Of a DNA stretch of 64,000 nt, positions 1 through 8,138 are shown one piece after another. The translations under genes were made by a program, and so were the position numbers. Every line of letters starts with the position of its first letter. Within the stretch, counting starts at the first letter, position 1. The notes beneath the pieces were generated by a model. The model saw only the letters and a program-made list of their open reading frames with translations, was not told the origin of the DNA and did no database searches. The stretch is from Parvibaculum sp040882025 (GTDB lineage Bacteria; Pseudomonadota; Alphaproteobacteria; Parvibaculales; Parvibaculaceae): positions 5,595-69,594 of the forward strand of contig NZ_JBBECC010000169.1 in NCBI RefSeq assembly GCF_040882025.1, given 5' to 3'.

Positions 1-587
1 GCGCGGTGCGCCTCGGATATCTGGTATTTCGCGGGCGCGGCCTGCGTGAAGGAGAGCCCCATGCGGGCACAGATGAACATCAGCGAGACGCAGACATTTG
101 TCGCATCACCGACAAAGACGAGTCTGAAGTCTTCGAGCTTCTTTCCCTTCGAGGCATGCTCCGTCATCGTGAAGACGTCGCAGAGAACCTGTGTCGGGTG
201 GTTGAAGTCGGTGAGGCCGTTGATGACGGGCACGGTCGCGTATTTCGAAAGGCCGAGCACCGTCTCGTGCTTCAGGGTGCGTGCCTCGATGACGTCGACC
301 ATGCGGGAGACGACGCGGGCGGTGTCGGCGATCGACTCGCGGGCGCCGAGATGGATTTCGCCGGGGCGCAGATAGAGCGCATGGCCGCCGAGCTTGGTCA
401 TGGCGACCTCGAAGGAGACGCGGGTGCGGGTGGACGGCTCCTCGAAGATCATGCCGAGCGAGGCACCGGACAGGAGCCGGGGGCAAGCGCCGTCCTTGTC
501 GGCCCGCTTCAGCATGGCCGTCAACTCCATCATCCGCAGGAGCTCTTCCTTCGGAAAATCAAGGATATGAACGAAATGGCGCAGCAT
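1..587 (-). CDS. Putrescine carbamoyltransferase-like protein, partial (C-terminus outside window)
   Basis: This is the N-terminal 195 or so residues of an aspartate/ornithine carbamoyltransferase fold enzyme; the rest lies left of the window. The carbamoyl-phosphate loop reads S-T-R-T-R-V-S-F-E, and HPTQ is present. The stretches SLGMIFEEPSTRTRVSFE and VPVINGLTDFNHPTQ resemble putrescine carbamoyltransferase more than anabolic ornithine carbamoyltransferase; this is from memory of the family. The family reaction is N-carbamoylputrescine plus phosphate to putrescine plus carbamoyl phosphate. The start ATG follows a purine-rich AAGGGGGAT. The gene is divergent from the N-carbamoylputrescine amidase across a 228 bp spacer, which supports a role in agmatine/putrescine metabolism. 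The substrate-specificity loop is not visible, so ornithine remains possible. Confidence 0.78.
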   Translation of the reverse strand, partial: MLRHFVHILDFPKEELLRMMELTAMLKRADKDGACPRLLSGASLGMIFEEPSTRTRVSFEVAMTKLGGHALYLRPGEIHLGARESIADTARVVSRMVDVIEARTLKHETVLGLSKYATVPVINGLTDFNHPTQVLCDVFTMTEHASKGKKLEDFRLVFVGDATNVCVSLMFICARMGLSFTQAAPAKYQISEAHR

Positions 588-633
588 CCGGCCTATCCCC
601 CTTTACCCGCCCTCGCTCCGGCGGGATTATCGA

Positions 634-648
634 CATGTCCGGGACATG
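634..648. promoter_or_regulatory. Perfect inverted repeat CATGTCC-G-GGACATG, candidate operator
   Basis: The arms are 7 bp around one central base, in the spacer between the two divergent putrescine genes. A TTGAC resembling a -35 element starts about 7 bp to the right, at 655. The position suits a repressor that controls both directions. No regulator gene is adjacent, so the binding protein is unknown. Confidence 0.45.
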
Positions 649-815
649 CTTCTGTTTGACAAGTAGAGACCCGCAGACGCCCGCGTTCAACAGGCGGAGC
701 GGCGGCAAATTGAAGCAAGACGGACGAAACGGACGCATCCGCGCCAATGCGGTACAAAATAATGCCTCGCGGCCGGACGATTATCGCCCGGCGGCGAAAT
801 TTTCGGAGTTTTGAG

Positions 816-1688
816 ATGACCGAGATCACCGTCGCCGCGACGCAAATGGCCTGCGGGCACGACCGCGACGAGAATATCGCGCGGGCCGAAACGCTGGTGC
901 GGGCAGCGGCCGAAAAAGGCGCGCAGGTCATCCTGCTGCAGGAGCTTTTCGAGACGCCCTATTTTTGCAAGGATACCGAGCCGGACCTGATGCATCTTGC
1001 AACGCCCGTCGCCGACAATCCGGCCGTGCATCATTTCCAGTCGCTCGCCGCGCAGTACAAGATCGTGCTGCCCATCTCGATTTACGAGCGGGCCAACAAT
1101 GCGCAGTACAACTCCCTGGTCATGATCGACAGCGGCGAGGTTCTCGGCGTCTATCGCAAATCGCATATTCCCGACGGACCGGGCTATCGGGAGAAATATT
1201 ATTTCAGCCCCGGCGATACCGGTTTTCATGTCTGGAACACGCGGGCGGGCCGTGTGGGCGCGGCGGTCTGCTGGGACCAGTGGTTTCCAGAGGCCGCGCG
1301 TATCCTAGCGGTGAAGGGCGCCGACGTTATTCTCTATCCGACCGCCATCGGCTCGGAACCGCATGACGAAACGATCCATTCGCGTGACCACTGGCAGCGA
1401 ACGATGCAAGGGCATTCGGCCGCCAATCTGATGCCGATCGTCGCCTCGAATCGCGTCGGCCGCGAGGAAGGCAAGAGCTGCGCCATCACCTTCTACGGAT
1501 CGTCCTTCATTACCGATGCGACCGGTGCGAAAGTGGCCGAAGCGGACGAGCAGGAGGAGGCCGTCCTCACCGCGACTTTCGACATCGAGAAGAACCGCCG
1601 GCAACGCCTCAACTGGGGCGTGTTCCGCGATCGGCGAGTCGATCTTTATGCAGATATTCTGACGCTGGACGGCACGTCGAGGCGCTGA
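816..1688 (+). CDS. aguB: N-carbamoylputrescine amidase
   Basis: A carbon-nitrogen hydrolase (nitrilase superfamily) of 290 residues, the usual size for AguB. It hydrolyses N-carbamoylputrescine to putrescine, CO2 and ammonia. The catalytic Glu-Lys-Cys triad is visible: E43 in LLQELFETPYF, K115 in YRKSHIPDGPGYREKYYF and C152 in AAVCWDQWFPE. These flanking motifs are characteristic of the AguB branch. The ATG at 816 was chosen over the upstream in-frame start at 747 because TTEITVAATQ-type N-termini begin at the first beta strand and a GGAG lies just upstream. The gene is divergent from the carbamoyltransferase and its last 43 bp overlap the convergent EEP gene. Agmatine deiminase, the preceding step, is not in the window. 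Confidence 0.93.
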   Translation: MTEITVAATQMACGHDRDENIARAETLVRAAAEKGAQVILLQELFETPYFCKDTEPDLMHLATPVADNPAVHHFQSLAAQYKIVLPISIYERANNAQYNSLVMIDSGEVLGVYRKSHIPDGPGYREKYYFSPGDTGFHVWNTRAGRVGAAVCWDQWFPEAARILAVKGADVILYPTAIGSEPHDETIHSRDHWQRTMQGHSAANLMPIVASNRVGREEGKSCAITFYGSSFITDATGAKVAEADEQEEAVLTATFDIEKNRRQRLNWGVFRDRRVDLYADILTLDGTSRR

Positions 1689-2392
1689 CGCGCCTCAACG
1701 AGGCCGATCCCGATATCGGCAACGATCGGCAGATGATCGGAGATTTTCCGCCCGCCCCCGTCCGTCCAGCTCCCGAGGATGCGCGCCGCACCGCCGCAAT
1801 AAATCCGGTCGAGGCGAAAGAGCGGCCGCGTTGCCGGAAAGGTGCGCTCCATCGTGCGCATCGGCACGACTTCTCTCAGGCGGCGCCGGACCCAGCCGAA
1901 AGAGAACCAGTCGTTGAAGTCACCCATCACGATGCAAGGGAGACCTTGCGGCTGCGCCAGCACGGCCAGCGTCGCGGCCTGCCGACGCCGCTCCCAGACG
2001 CTCAGGCCGAGATGCGCGGTGACCAGACGAATCCGCCCCAGCGGCGTTTCCAGATGCGTGGCGATGGCGCCGCGCGGTTCGCGCGTGCGAAAGGACAGGT
2101 CGGTGACGCTGGTGTCGGCGAGCGGAAAGCGGCTGATCACGGCATGGCCGTAGTGGCCGTCGGGCGCAACTATGGTGCGGGCCTCGGCCGCATGCTCACC
2201 GAGCGCCTCGCGGAGAACCGCCAATGGTGCGCTTTCGCCCATACGGCCGCGCGATTCGATTTCCTGAAGCGCAATCACATCCGGATCGTGGTGCGCGATG
2301 AGATCGACGATGCGGGTGAGATCGTAGCGGCGGTCGGGACCTATGCCGCCATGAATGTTCCAGCTCAGCACGCGAAGTCCGGGTTCGGTCAC
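1646..2392 (-). CDS. Endonuclease/exonuclease/phosphatase (EEP) family hydrolase
   Basis: A 248-residue metal-dependent phosphodiesterase of the EEP fold (DNase I / inositol phosphatase / sphingomyelinase superfamily). The motifs run in order: LSWNIHGG near the N-terminus, ALQEIE (metal-binding Glu), GHYGHAVISR, GDFNDW, and SDHLPIVADI with the catalytic Asp-His. The start was taken as GTG at 2392, which makes a 4 bp GTGA overlap with the stop of the phospholipase D-VTT gene upstream and removes 19 unlikely residues. Such genes often follow PLD-VTT genes, suggesting a joint role in phosphodiester or phospholipid head-group chemistry. There is no signal peptide, so the protein is probably cytoplasmic. 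The substrate is unknown. Confidence 0.88.
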   Translation of the reverse strand: MTEPGLRVLSWNIHGGIGPDRRYDLTRIVDLIAHHDPDVIALQEIESRGRMGESAPLAVLREALGEHAAEARTIVAPDGHYGHAVISRFPLADTSVTDLSFRTREPRGAIATHLETPLGRIRLVTAHLGLSVWERRRQAATLAVLAQPQGLPCIVMGDFNDWFSFGWVRRRLREVVPMRTMERTFPATRPLFRLDRIYCGGAARILGSWTDGGGRKISDHLPIVADIGIGLVEARQRLDVPSSVRISA

Positions 2393-4563
2393 TCGGGCTT
2401 CCTCCGTTTCGAGATCAGGCGCTGCAGACCAAGCGCCAAGGCGATCCACAGGACGAACGCACCGAGCACGATCGCAAGATCGACGAGCGACGGGTCTTCC
2501 AGCATCGTGAAGAGGCGGTCGCCAAGTACCGACATCAGCACGATGCCGGGCGCAAGACCGAGCGCGGTTCCCACGGTGTAGTCCAGAACGCGAATGCGGA
2601 GCGCACCGGCGACAAGATTGACCAGCAGAAACGGGGCGACGGGCACGAGACGCACCGCCGTCAGCGCAACGATACCCCTGTCATTGACGGCCTTTGCGAC
2701 ACGACTGACACGCGGGCCCAACAAATTCCGCAGCATGCCGGAGCCCAGGTAGCGACCGGCCGCATAGTTCGCAAGCGCGCTCGACATCGCGCCAAGCGAT
2801 GCATAGAGAATGCCGGGCCAGAGGCCAAAGGTGGCCGCCGTGACGGCAATCAACAAAATGACGGGAAAGGCGACAAAGCCCGTCAACACGTAGAGACCAA
2901 CCACGACGAGGGGGGCGAGCGGCGCCGCGGCGATGCTGCCGAAGGAGTTGCGCATTTTCTCCGGTTCGGCCATTTCCGAGAGCGGTGTATAGCGCCAGAG
3001 AAGCCCGAGACCGACGATGAGAAGGAGAACGGCGACGCCCTTCATCAGTGTCGGAAGATTGCGGCGGCGATGCCCAGTTCCGGGCATCTCGACGATGCTT
3101 GCGAGATAGCCGTCCGGCACCGGCGGGCGGACGGGATCGGCCAGCGCTTCGATCGCCGTCACATTGTCGCGAATTTCGGCTTCGTCGTCTTCGATGGGAA
3201 CGAGCGCGCGGTCCGTGCCGCCGCAGCGATCCAACGCCTCGAAGAGAGAGCCCGTGTCGCGCAAGGCCGCGACGACCTCACGCGGTTCGGCACCGCAATG
3301 CTCGCCAAGAAGGCGGCCGAGCACCGCCATGACGGCCTCGCGGTCTTCCGCGCTCTCGGCTTCGACAGCGAGATCGCATTCGGTGTCGAGACCCATCGAG
3401 CGGTTGCAAAGATTGGCGGAACCGACCCGCAGCAGCACGTCGTCGACGATCGCCAGTTTGGAATGAACCATGATGCCGGTGGCATCGTCACCCGCGCCGA
3501 CCGAGGGCGTCAGCACGCGCACGCGGTCCTCGATGCCGGCGCGGCGGAGTACGTCCATGAAACGGAGACGGCCGACCAGCATGGTGCGGTGCTCGAGCCA
3601 CTTGCGATGGGATTGCGGGACGACCAGCAGCGCTTCGAGCTCGGGCTTTTCGCGCAGCCGGCCGGCGAGCTGCCGCGCGATTTCGGTGCAGGTCAGAAAC
3701 TGGTTTTCGATATAGACCCAGCGTTGGGCACGCGCCAGCATGTCGGCGAAGAGCGCCTCGACCTCGCGCGTGCCGTTGTCGCCCTTGTATGGCGGCTCGG
3801 TGCGCGCGATGCCGACGGCGACATTGGAAAAATGCGGATCGACGCCTTCGGGCCAGCGATCGCCGGCGGGCGGCGGCGGCTTCAGCTTTTCGCTCGCGGC
3901 GCGGCGCCAGCGGCGGCGCACGAGATCGCCGAGCGCGGCGGCCGGCGCGCCGTCGACCATCATCTGGACGTCGTGAAATGGCCGGTATGGCTCCTGCTGC
4001 GGGTCGACGCGGTGCGGATTGTCCGGTGCGTGATCGGATGTATCCCAGCGACGGATGGTGAGATCGAGGCCGCCGCAAAAGGCCAGGCTGTCGTCGATAA
4101 CGACGAGTTTCTGATGGTGGGACCCGCCGAGCGGAATTTCGTTGTCGAGACAAAGATCGACATTGCCGGGCGATGTCCAGCGAAACTGCATGGCGGGCAG
4201 CAGCTCGCGCTCCTTGGCGTAGAGAACCGAATAGTCCCAGAGCAACAGTTTGATTGCGAGGTTCGGCTTTTCTTCGGCAAGCGCCGTGAGGAACGCGCCG
4301 AGCGTTTCGGGCATGCCGTCCTCGGCGCTGCCTTGCGGGCCGACCAGCGGCGTGCGGCTGTCGATGTCCCAACCGACGATCAGCAGCGAATGCTCGGCGC
4401 AACGCATCGCGCGGCGAAGGGCACCATAATATTCCGCCGCGTCGATCAGAAGGCGCGCGCGCGACGCTTCGTCGATGCGCCAGACATTGCGCCCGGGCCG
4501 CAGGATGCGCGCCTGGCCTCCATTTTCTGCCGGCCCTTCGGCAGCGGTTTGCTCGATCGTCAT
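2389..4563 (-). CDS. Phospholipase D-like / VTT (TVP38/DedA-like) membrane fusion protein
   Basis: A 724-residue two-part protein. Residues 25-455 form a phospholipase D domain with two HKD motifs, HHQKLVVIDD at about 149-158 and VHSKLAIVDD at about 366-375, each followed by a conserved G-(S/G) region (CGGLDL, VGSANL). Residues 500-720 are hydrophobic, starting with a transmembrane helix at about 505-525 and continuing with a VTT domain containing the FxGxxxGxxxY-like region of SNARE-associated/TVP38 proteins. The PLD part would act as a phosphodiesterase or cardiolipin-synthase-like transferase at the inner membrane. The VTT part is related to DedA and TMEM41B, which move lipids across membranes. 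It is translationally coupled to the EEP gene. Confidence 0.9.
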   Translation of the reverse strand: MTIEQTAAEGPAENGGQARILRPGRNVWRIDEASRARLLIDAAEYYGALRRAMRCAEHSLLIVGWDIDSRTPLVGPQGSAEDGMPETLGAFLTALAEEKPNLAIKLLLWDYSVLYAKERELLPAMQFRWTSPGNVDLCLDNEIPLGGSHHQKLVVIDDSLAFCGGLDLTIRRWDTSDHAPDNPHRVDPQQEPYRPFHDVQMMVDGAPAAALGDLVRRRWRRAASEKLKPPPPAGDRWPEGVDPHFSNVAVGIARTEPPYKGDNGTREVEALFADMLARAQRWVYIENQFLTCTEIARQLAGRLREKPELEALLVVPQSHRKWLEHRTMLVGRLRFMDVLRRAGIEDRVRVLTPSVGAGDDATGIMVHSKLAIVDDVLLRVGSANLCNRSMGLDTECDLAVEAESAEDREAVMAVLGRLLGEHCGAEPREVVAALRDTGSLFEALDRCGGTDRALVPIEDDEAEIRDNVTAIEALADPVRPPVPDGYLASIVEMPGTGHRRRNLPTLMKGVAVLLLIVGLGLLWRYTPLSEMAEPEKMRNSFGSIAAAPLAPLVVVGLYVLTGFVAFPVILLIAVTAATFGLWPGILYASLGAMSSALANYAAGRYLGSGMLRNLLGPRVSRVAKAVNDRGIVALTAVRLVPVAPFLLVNLVAGALRIRVLDYTVGTALGLAPGIVLMSVLGDRLFTMLEDPSLVDLAIVLGAFVLWIALALGLQRLISKRRKPE

Positions 4564-4625
4564 GCGCCCAGCATGACGGACGCATCTGGCGGAAAAAAGT
4601 CCCGTATGGGGCGAAATATGGACAG

Positions 4626-5027
4626 TCAGAGTTTCAGGCCGGTCGGACCTTCAAATGAGGCCAGGTCGAAATAGTCGCTGAAGCGGTGGATTTTTCCGTC
4701 TTTCAGTTCGAAGACGCCGTTGACCGGCAGATCGACGCTCCGGCCGTCATGCAGGCGGAAGTGGTCGATACGTTCGGCGAAAACGAGGTTGGGCTCAGCG
4801 GCAATGCGGATAATTTCGAGATCGGCATACTCAAAGGCCGAAAGGAAGCCTTCGAAGATTTCCCGAATGCCGGCAATGCCTCTTATCGGCGCGACGGGAA
4901 CGTTGTGATAGGTCGCTTCGGGCGTGAAGCATTCCATGATGCCAGCCACGTCGCGCTTCTGCCAGGCGCCGAGAAAATCCGACACCACTTTCTTCGAGGC
5001 TTCGGCAGTCATGGAACCGGTGGACAT
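4626..5027 (-). CDS. Limonene-1,2-epoxide hydrolase family protein
   Basis: A 133-residue SnoaL/NTF2-like fold protein matching the limonene-1,2-epoxide hydrolase family. The key residues of that enzyme are all present at matching spacing: Tyr40 and Asn42 (YHN), Arg86 and Asp88 (ERIDHF), and Asp118 (SDYFD). They hold the catalytic water and protonate the epoxide oxygen. The reaction is hydration of an epoxide to a vicinal diol. The ATG at 5027 is preceded by AGGGGAA and lies 22 bp after the SDR stop, so it is the last gene of an amidohydrolase-SDR-epoxide hydrolase operon. The actual epoxide substrate is not evident. Confidence 0.85.
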   Translation of the reverse strand: MSTGSMTAEASKKVVSDFLGAWQKRDVAGIMECFTPEATYHNVPVAPIRGIAGIREIFEGFLSAFEYADLEIIRIAAEPNLVFAERIDHFRLHDGRSVDLPVNGVFELKDGKIHRFSDYFDLASFEGPTGLKL

Positions 5028-5049
5028 GTGCGTTTCCCCTGTTGTGCCG

Positions 5050-5811
5050 CTACTGCGCCGCGTAGCCACCATCGACGGCGAGCGCGTGACCGGTGACGAA
5101 GCTTGCGGCGGGGGATGCGAGCCAGATGGCGGCTTCGGCCGCCTCGGACGGCACGCCAAGACGGCCCATCGGCTTCAATGCCAGCAGCGCGTCGCGGAAG
5201 CCGGGCATGTCGCTTGCCAGCCGATCGACCATCGCGGTCTCGATCATGCCGGGACAAAGCGCATTGACGCGGACGCCGGATTTAGCCACGTCGATGGCGA
5301 CCGATTTCACCAGACCGACAATGCCGTGCTTGCTGGCCACATAGGCCGCAAGGCCGCCCGCGCCGACGAGACCGGCGACAGAGGCGGTGGCGACAATCGC
5401 GCCCTCGCCGCGTTCGATCATGCCGGGCAGGACGGCCGCCATGGTGCGCCAGGCGCCTGCGAGATTGATGTCGATGACGCGCAGGAAATCGTCTTCCTTC
5501 GTTTCCCATGGCGCGCCGAGCTTGCCCTCGACACCGGCGTTGGCGAAGGCGATGTGAGGCGTGGCGCCGAATTCCTTTTTCGCGGCGGCGACCAGCGCCG
5601 CGATGTCGGCGACTTCGCACACGTCGGTGCGGAGGAAGAAAGCCTTCGCCCCCTGTTTGCGCAAAGCCGCCGCAACCGCCTCGCCCTCTTTTGCAACGTC
5701 GCCCAGCGCCAGCGACGCGCCCTCGCGCGCCGCGGCCTCTGCGATGGCACGGCCGATGCCGGCCGACGCCCCCGTGATCAGCACAACCTTGCCGTCGAAC
5801 ATTCCGGCCAT
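5050..5811 (-). CDS. Short-chain dehydrogenase/reductase
   Basis: A classical SDR of 253 residues. The cofactor loop is TGASAGIG at about 13-20, then NAG at 91-93, catalytic Ser144, Tyr157 and Lys161 (YVASK). Asp38 after the second beta strand (LGD) favours NAD(H). Its ATG overlaps the stop of the upstream amidohydrolase as TGATG, and the epoxide hydrolase begins 22 bp downstream, so the three are co-translated. A natural reading is oxidation of an alcohol or diol made by the epoxide hydrolase, but nothing in the sequence fixes the substrate. Confidence 0.9.
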   Translation of the reverse strand: MAGMFDGKVVLITGASAGIGRAIAEAAAREGASLALGDVAKEGEAVAAALRKQGAKAFFLRTDVCEVADIAALVAAAKKEFGATPHIAFANAGVEGKLGAPWETKEDDFLRVIDINLAGAWRTMAAVLPGMIERGEGAIVATASVAGLVGAGGLAAYVASKHGIVGLVKSVAIDVAKSGVRVNALCPGMIETAMVDRLASDMPGFRDALLALKPMGRLGVPSEAAEAAIWLASPAASFVTGHALAVDGGYAAQ

Positions 5812-7304
5812 CAGGCTTCCCCTCCGGCGCGTCGAATGAAGCCATGGAATTCATTCGACGGCTCGTGACCGGCCGCAACATATTTCGCCTTGATCGCCGA
5901 GAGCGCGTCGGTGCGCCATGCCGCATCGGGCGCGGCCATGTCCTCCATGCCGTAAAGACCCAGCGAATTGCCAGCAAAGATCCGGCTCTTCACCTCGCCG
6001 TCACCGGCGCCCAGGGCTGCGAAGCCATGCGCCTTTTGCATATCCTCGGGAATTTCGATACGGCGCATCGCTTCGATCTGCCATTGCGGCGAGCCGTACC
6101 AGACCGAGTCCGTTCCCCAGATGACGTGATCGGCACCCATGCCCTTGACCAGCACGCCCATCAACGCGGCGGCGAGGCGAGGATGCGTGACCGCACAACT
6201 GCCGAAGGTGGTGCCGAGTTCGGCATAGACATTCGAGACACCGTATTCGGCCGGGATGTCGGCGAGGTCCGAGACCCAGTCGATGCGGCCCGTCTCCTCG
6301 AATTGCGCCAGCAGCGGATCGGGCGAGGTCATCAGCGGGCGGAAGCCCGAATGGTAGATGATGAAATTGAGATCCGGCCAATCCTTCGCGGCCTTGCCGA
6401 CATCGTCGACCATCGCATGACGCCAATGGGTGATGACGTTTTCGTAGTCTTCCGGCAGCAGGCCCTTGTGAATGCAGACGTTGCGGATGCCGGCCTTCAT
6501 CATGCGCTCATAGGCCGGGTACATCAGTTTCTCGTCGTCGAGACGCCAGGGATATTGCGAATTGTCGAAGGGGTCGCCCAGCGTGTAGCCCTTCCAGCTA
6601 TCGGGCTTCAATTCCTCGATGGCGCGGTCGATCTCTTCGAGCCAGCCGGGCTGGCCCGGCGCGATGACGGCATGCGACAACATGCGGCGCGAGCCCGACG
6701 CCTTGTTGACGAAGGTGCGGGCCGATGCGAGACCGTCATTGTTCATGATGACGTTGGGACCGTGATCGGCGGGCGCGGCGCTGATGAGACCGATCTTGGT
6801 GTCGCTATCGAACCAGACCTCCTTCATGAAATTGTCGAACTTGAAGGTGTCGAAGGAAATGTCCCCCATGTCGGCGTTCCACTGTTTCGCGTATTCGCCG
6901 AGGTGGAGGATGCCGTCCCATGCGTAGTCGTCGCGGATGAAGTGGAGCTGCACGTCGACGATCAACTGGTCGGCAAAATGCACGGACCTTTCGGCGGCAG
7001 CAGCGAGGTCCATCGTTTCGGCATGGGCGACCGAGAAGACGTCGCCGCCGAAGACGCGGTTCATCGCCATGAAGGAAGCAGCAAGCCCCGCGCCGGAACG
7101 CAGGAAGGCTCGCCGCGAAAGCCCCAGTTTCGCGCCCTGTTCGTCGGCGGCTGCAAGGATCGCGTTTTCGACGCGGGCCTGATCCGGCGTCTGCGGCATC
7201 GGCATGTATTCGCCGTTGGAGACGATGCGGGTGGGTAGCGGGATGCCCGTCGCGTTTTCATCCGCCGGGGCGATGCGCTTCCTCTGCTTGTCGTTGAGCC
7301 ACAT
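5811..7304 (-). CDS. Amidohydrolase (PF04909-type) with internal Tat-like signal
   Basis: A 497-residue TIM-barrel metal-dependent hydrolase of the amidohydrolase-2/decarboxylase group. A twin-arginine motif with hydrophobic stretch (LSRRAFLRSGAGLAASFMA) lies unusually far in, at about residues 63-82. The barrel starts at VDVQLHF and ends near WGTDSVWYGSP, where the Asp is expected to be the C-terminal metal ligand. Family members hydrolyse or decarboxylate cyclic and aromatic substrates. The ATG has GAGGGAGAA upstream. It opens the three-gene operon with the SDR and epoxide hydrolase. The late Tat motif could mean either a longer n-region or an internal start. Confidence 0.82.
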   Translation of the reverse strand: MWLNDKQRKRIAPADENATGIPLPTRIVSNGEYMPMPQTPDQARVENAILAAADEQGAKLGLSRRAFLRSGAGLAASFMAMNRVFGGDVFSVAHAETMDLAAAAERSVHFADQLIVDVQLHFIRDDYAWDGILHLGEYAKQWNADMGDISFDTFKFDNFMKEVWFDSDTKIGLISAAPADHGPNVIMNNDGLASARTFVNKASGSRRMLSHAVIAPGQPGWLEEIDRAIEELKPDSWKGYTLGDPFDNSQYPWRLDDEKLMYPAYERMMKAGIRNVCIHKGLLPEDYENVITHWRHAMVDDVGKAAKDWPDLNFIIYHSGFRPLMTSPDPLLAQFEETGRIDWVSDLADIPAEYGVSNVYAELGTTFGSCAVTHPRLAAALMGVLVKGMGADHVIWGTDSVWYGSPQWQIEAMRRIEIPEDMQKAHGFAALGAGDGEVKSRIFAGNSLGLYGMEDMAAPDAAWRTDALSAIKAKYVAAGHEPSNEFHGFIRRAGGEA

Positions 7305-7496
7305 GGTCTTCTCCCTCTTTTCTGCCGATGAGCGCCGGCGCGGCGACCATGGGCCCGCGCGCGCTTCGCCCGCAGGTCACAGCCAGTGCCCGATTTCCAG
7401 TCAGGGTCGGCCGGCCGGCCCGCGTGCGGAACTACCCGGACGAGGGGCGCGGAACGCTGAATCGGGTGAAAATGGCAGAAAACCGGGCGTTTCGGT

Positions 7497-8138
7497 TTAC
7501 TCGATCAATTGCTGACGCAGCGAGATCGCCACCGCGTGGGCGCGATCGGAGGCACCGAGCTTTTCATAAAGGCTCTTCAGATGAGCCTTCACCGTGTCTT
7601 CGGTGATCGAGAGATTGCCGGCGATGACCTTGTTGCTCTGACCCTCCGCCAGGCATTCCAGCACCTGCAATTCGCGCGAGGTCAACGACGCCTTCTGGCC
7701 GGCGGCGCGCGCATCCTGCGCCAGACGGCGCAAGAGCGGCTTTGTGACCTCGGCCTGCAGATAACCGGCACCGGCATGCACCGCGCGGACGGCCCGCAGA
7801 AGATCGTCCTTGGAAGCGCTTTTCAGAACATAGCCGCTGGCGCCAGCATTGGTCGTTTCCCAGACATAGGCCGGGTTGGCGTACATGGTGAACACGATGA
7901 TGCCGGTTTTCGGCGCAACGCGGAGAATTTCGCCGATGGCGGCAAGGCCGCTCATGCCCGGCATCTTCAGATCGAGAATGACGATGTCGGGCTTCTCCAC
8001 GGCGATGGCGTCGATACCGGTGCGGGCATCGCCCGCCTGTCCAGAAACGACGATGTCGCCCTCGGATTGCAGCATTTCGACGACGGCCTGACGCAGCACA
8101 TGATGATCGTCGATCAGATAGACCGAAATCTTTCTCAC
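7497..8138 (-). CDS. NarL/FixJ-type response regulator
   Basis: A 213-residue response regulator. The receiver domain covers about 1-120, with acidic pocket D10-D11, phosphoacceptor Asp56 in VILDLKMPG, and the conserved Lys in YVLKSA. The C-terminal LuxR-type helix-turn-helix spans about 148-205, in LTSRELQVLECLAEG and DTVKAHLKSLYEKL. The start is GTG at 8138, overlapping the kinase stop by 4 bp (GTGA), with GGAGGGG upstream. It is the partner of the histidine kinase immediately upstream. The target genes are unknown; the adjacent amidohydrolase operon lies downstream on the same strand. Confidence 0.95.
   Translation of the reverse strand: MRKISVYLIDDHHVLRQAVVEMLQSEGDIVVSGQAGDARTGIDAIAVEKPDIVILDLKMPGMSGLAAIGEILRVAPKTGIIVFTMYANPAYVWETTNAGASGYVLKSASKDDLLRAVRAVHAGAGYLQAEVTKPLLRRLAQDARAAGQKASLTSRELQVLECLAEGQSNKVIAGNLSITEDTVKAHLKSLYEKLGASDRAHAVAISLRQQLIE

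Noticed and set aside
3070..4674. A 534-codon open frame on the plus strand
   Set aside because: It is antisense to the phospholipase D-VTT gene, which has two intact HKD motifs.
5844..7238. A 464-codon open frame on the plus strand
   Set aside because: It is antisense to the amidohydrolase, which is coupled by overlap to the next gene.
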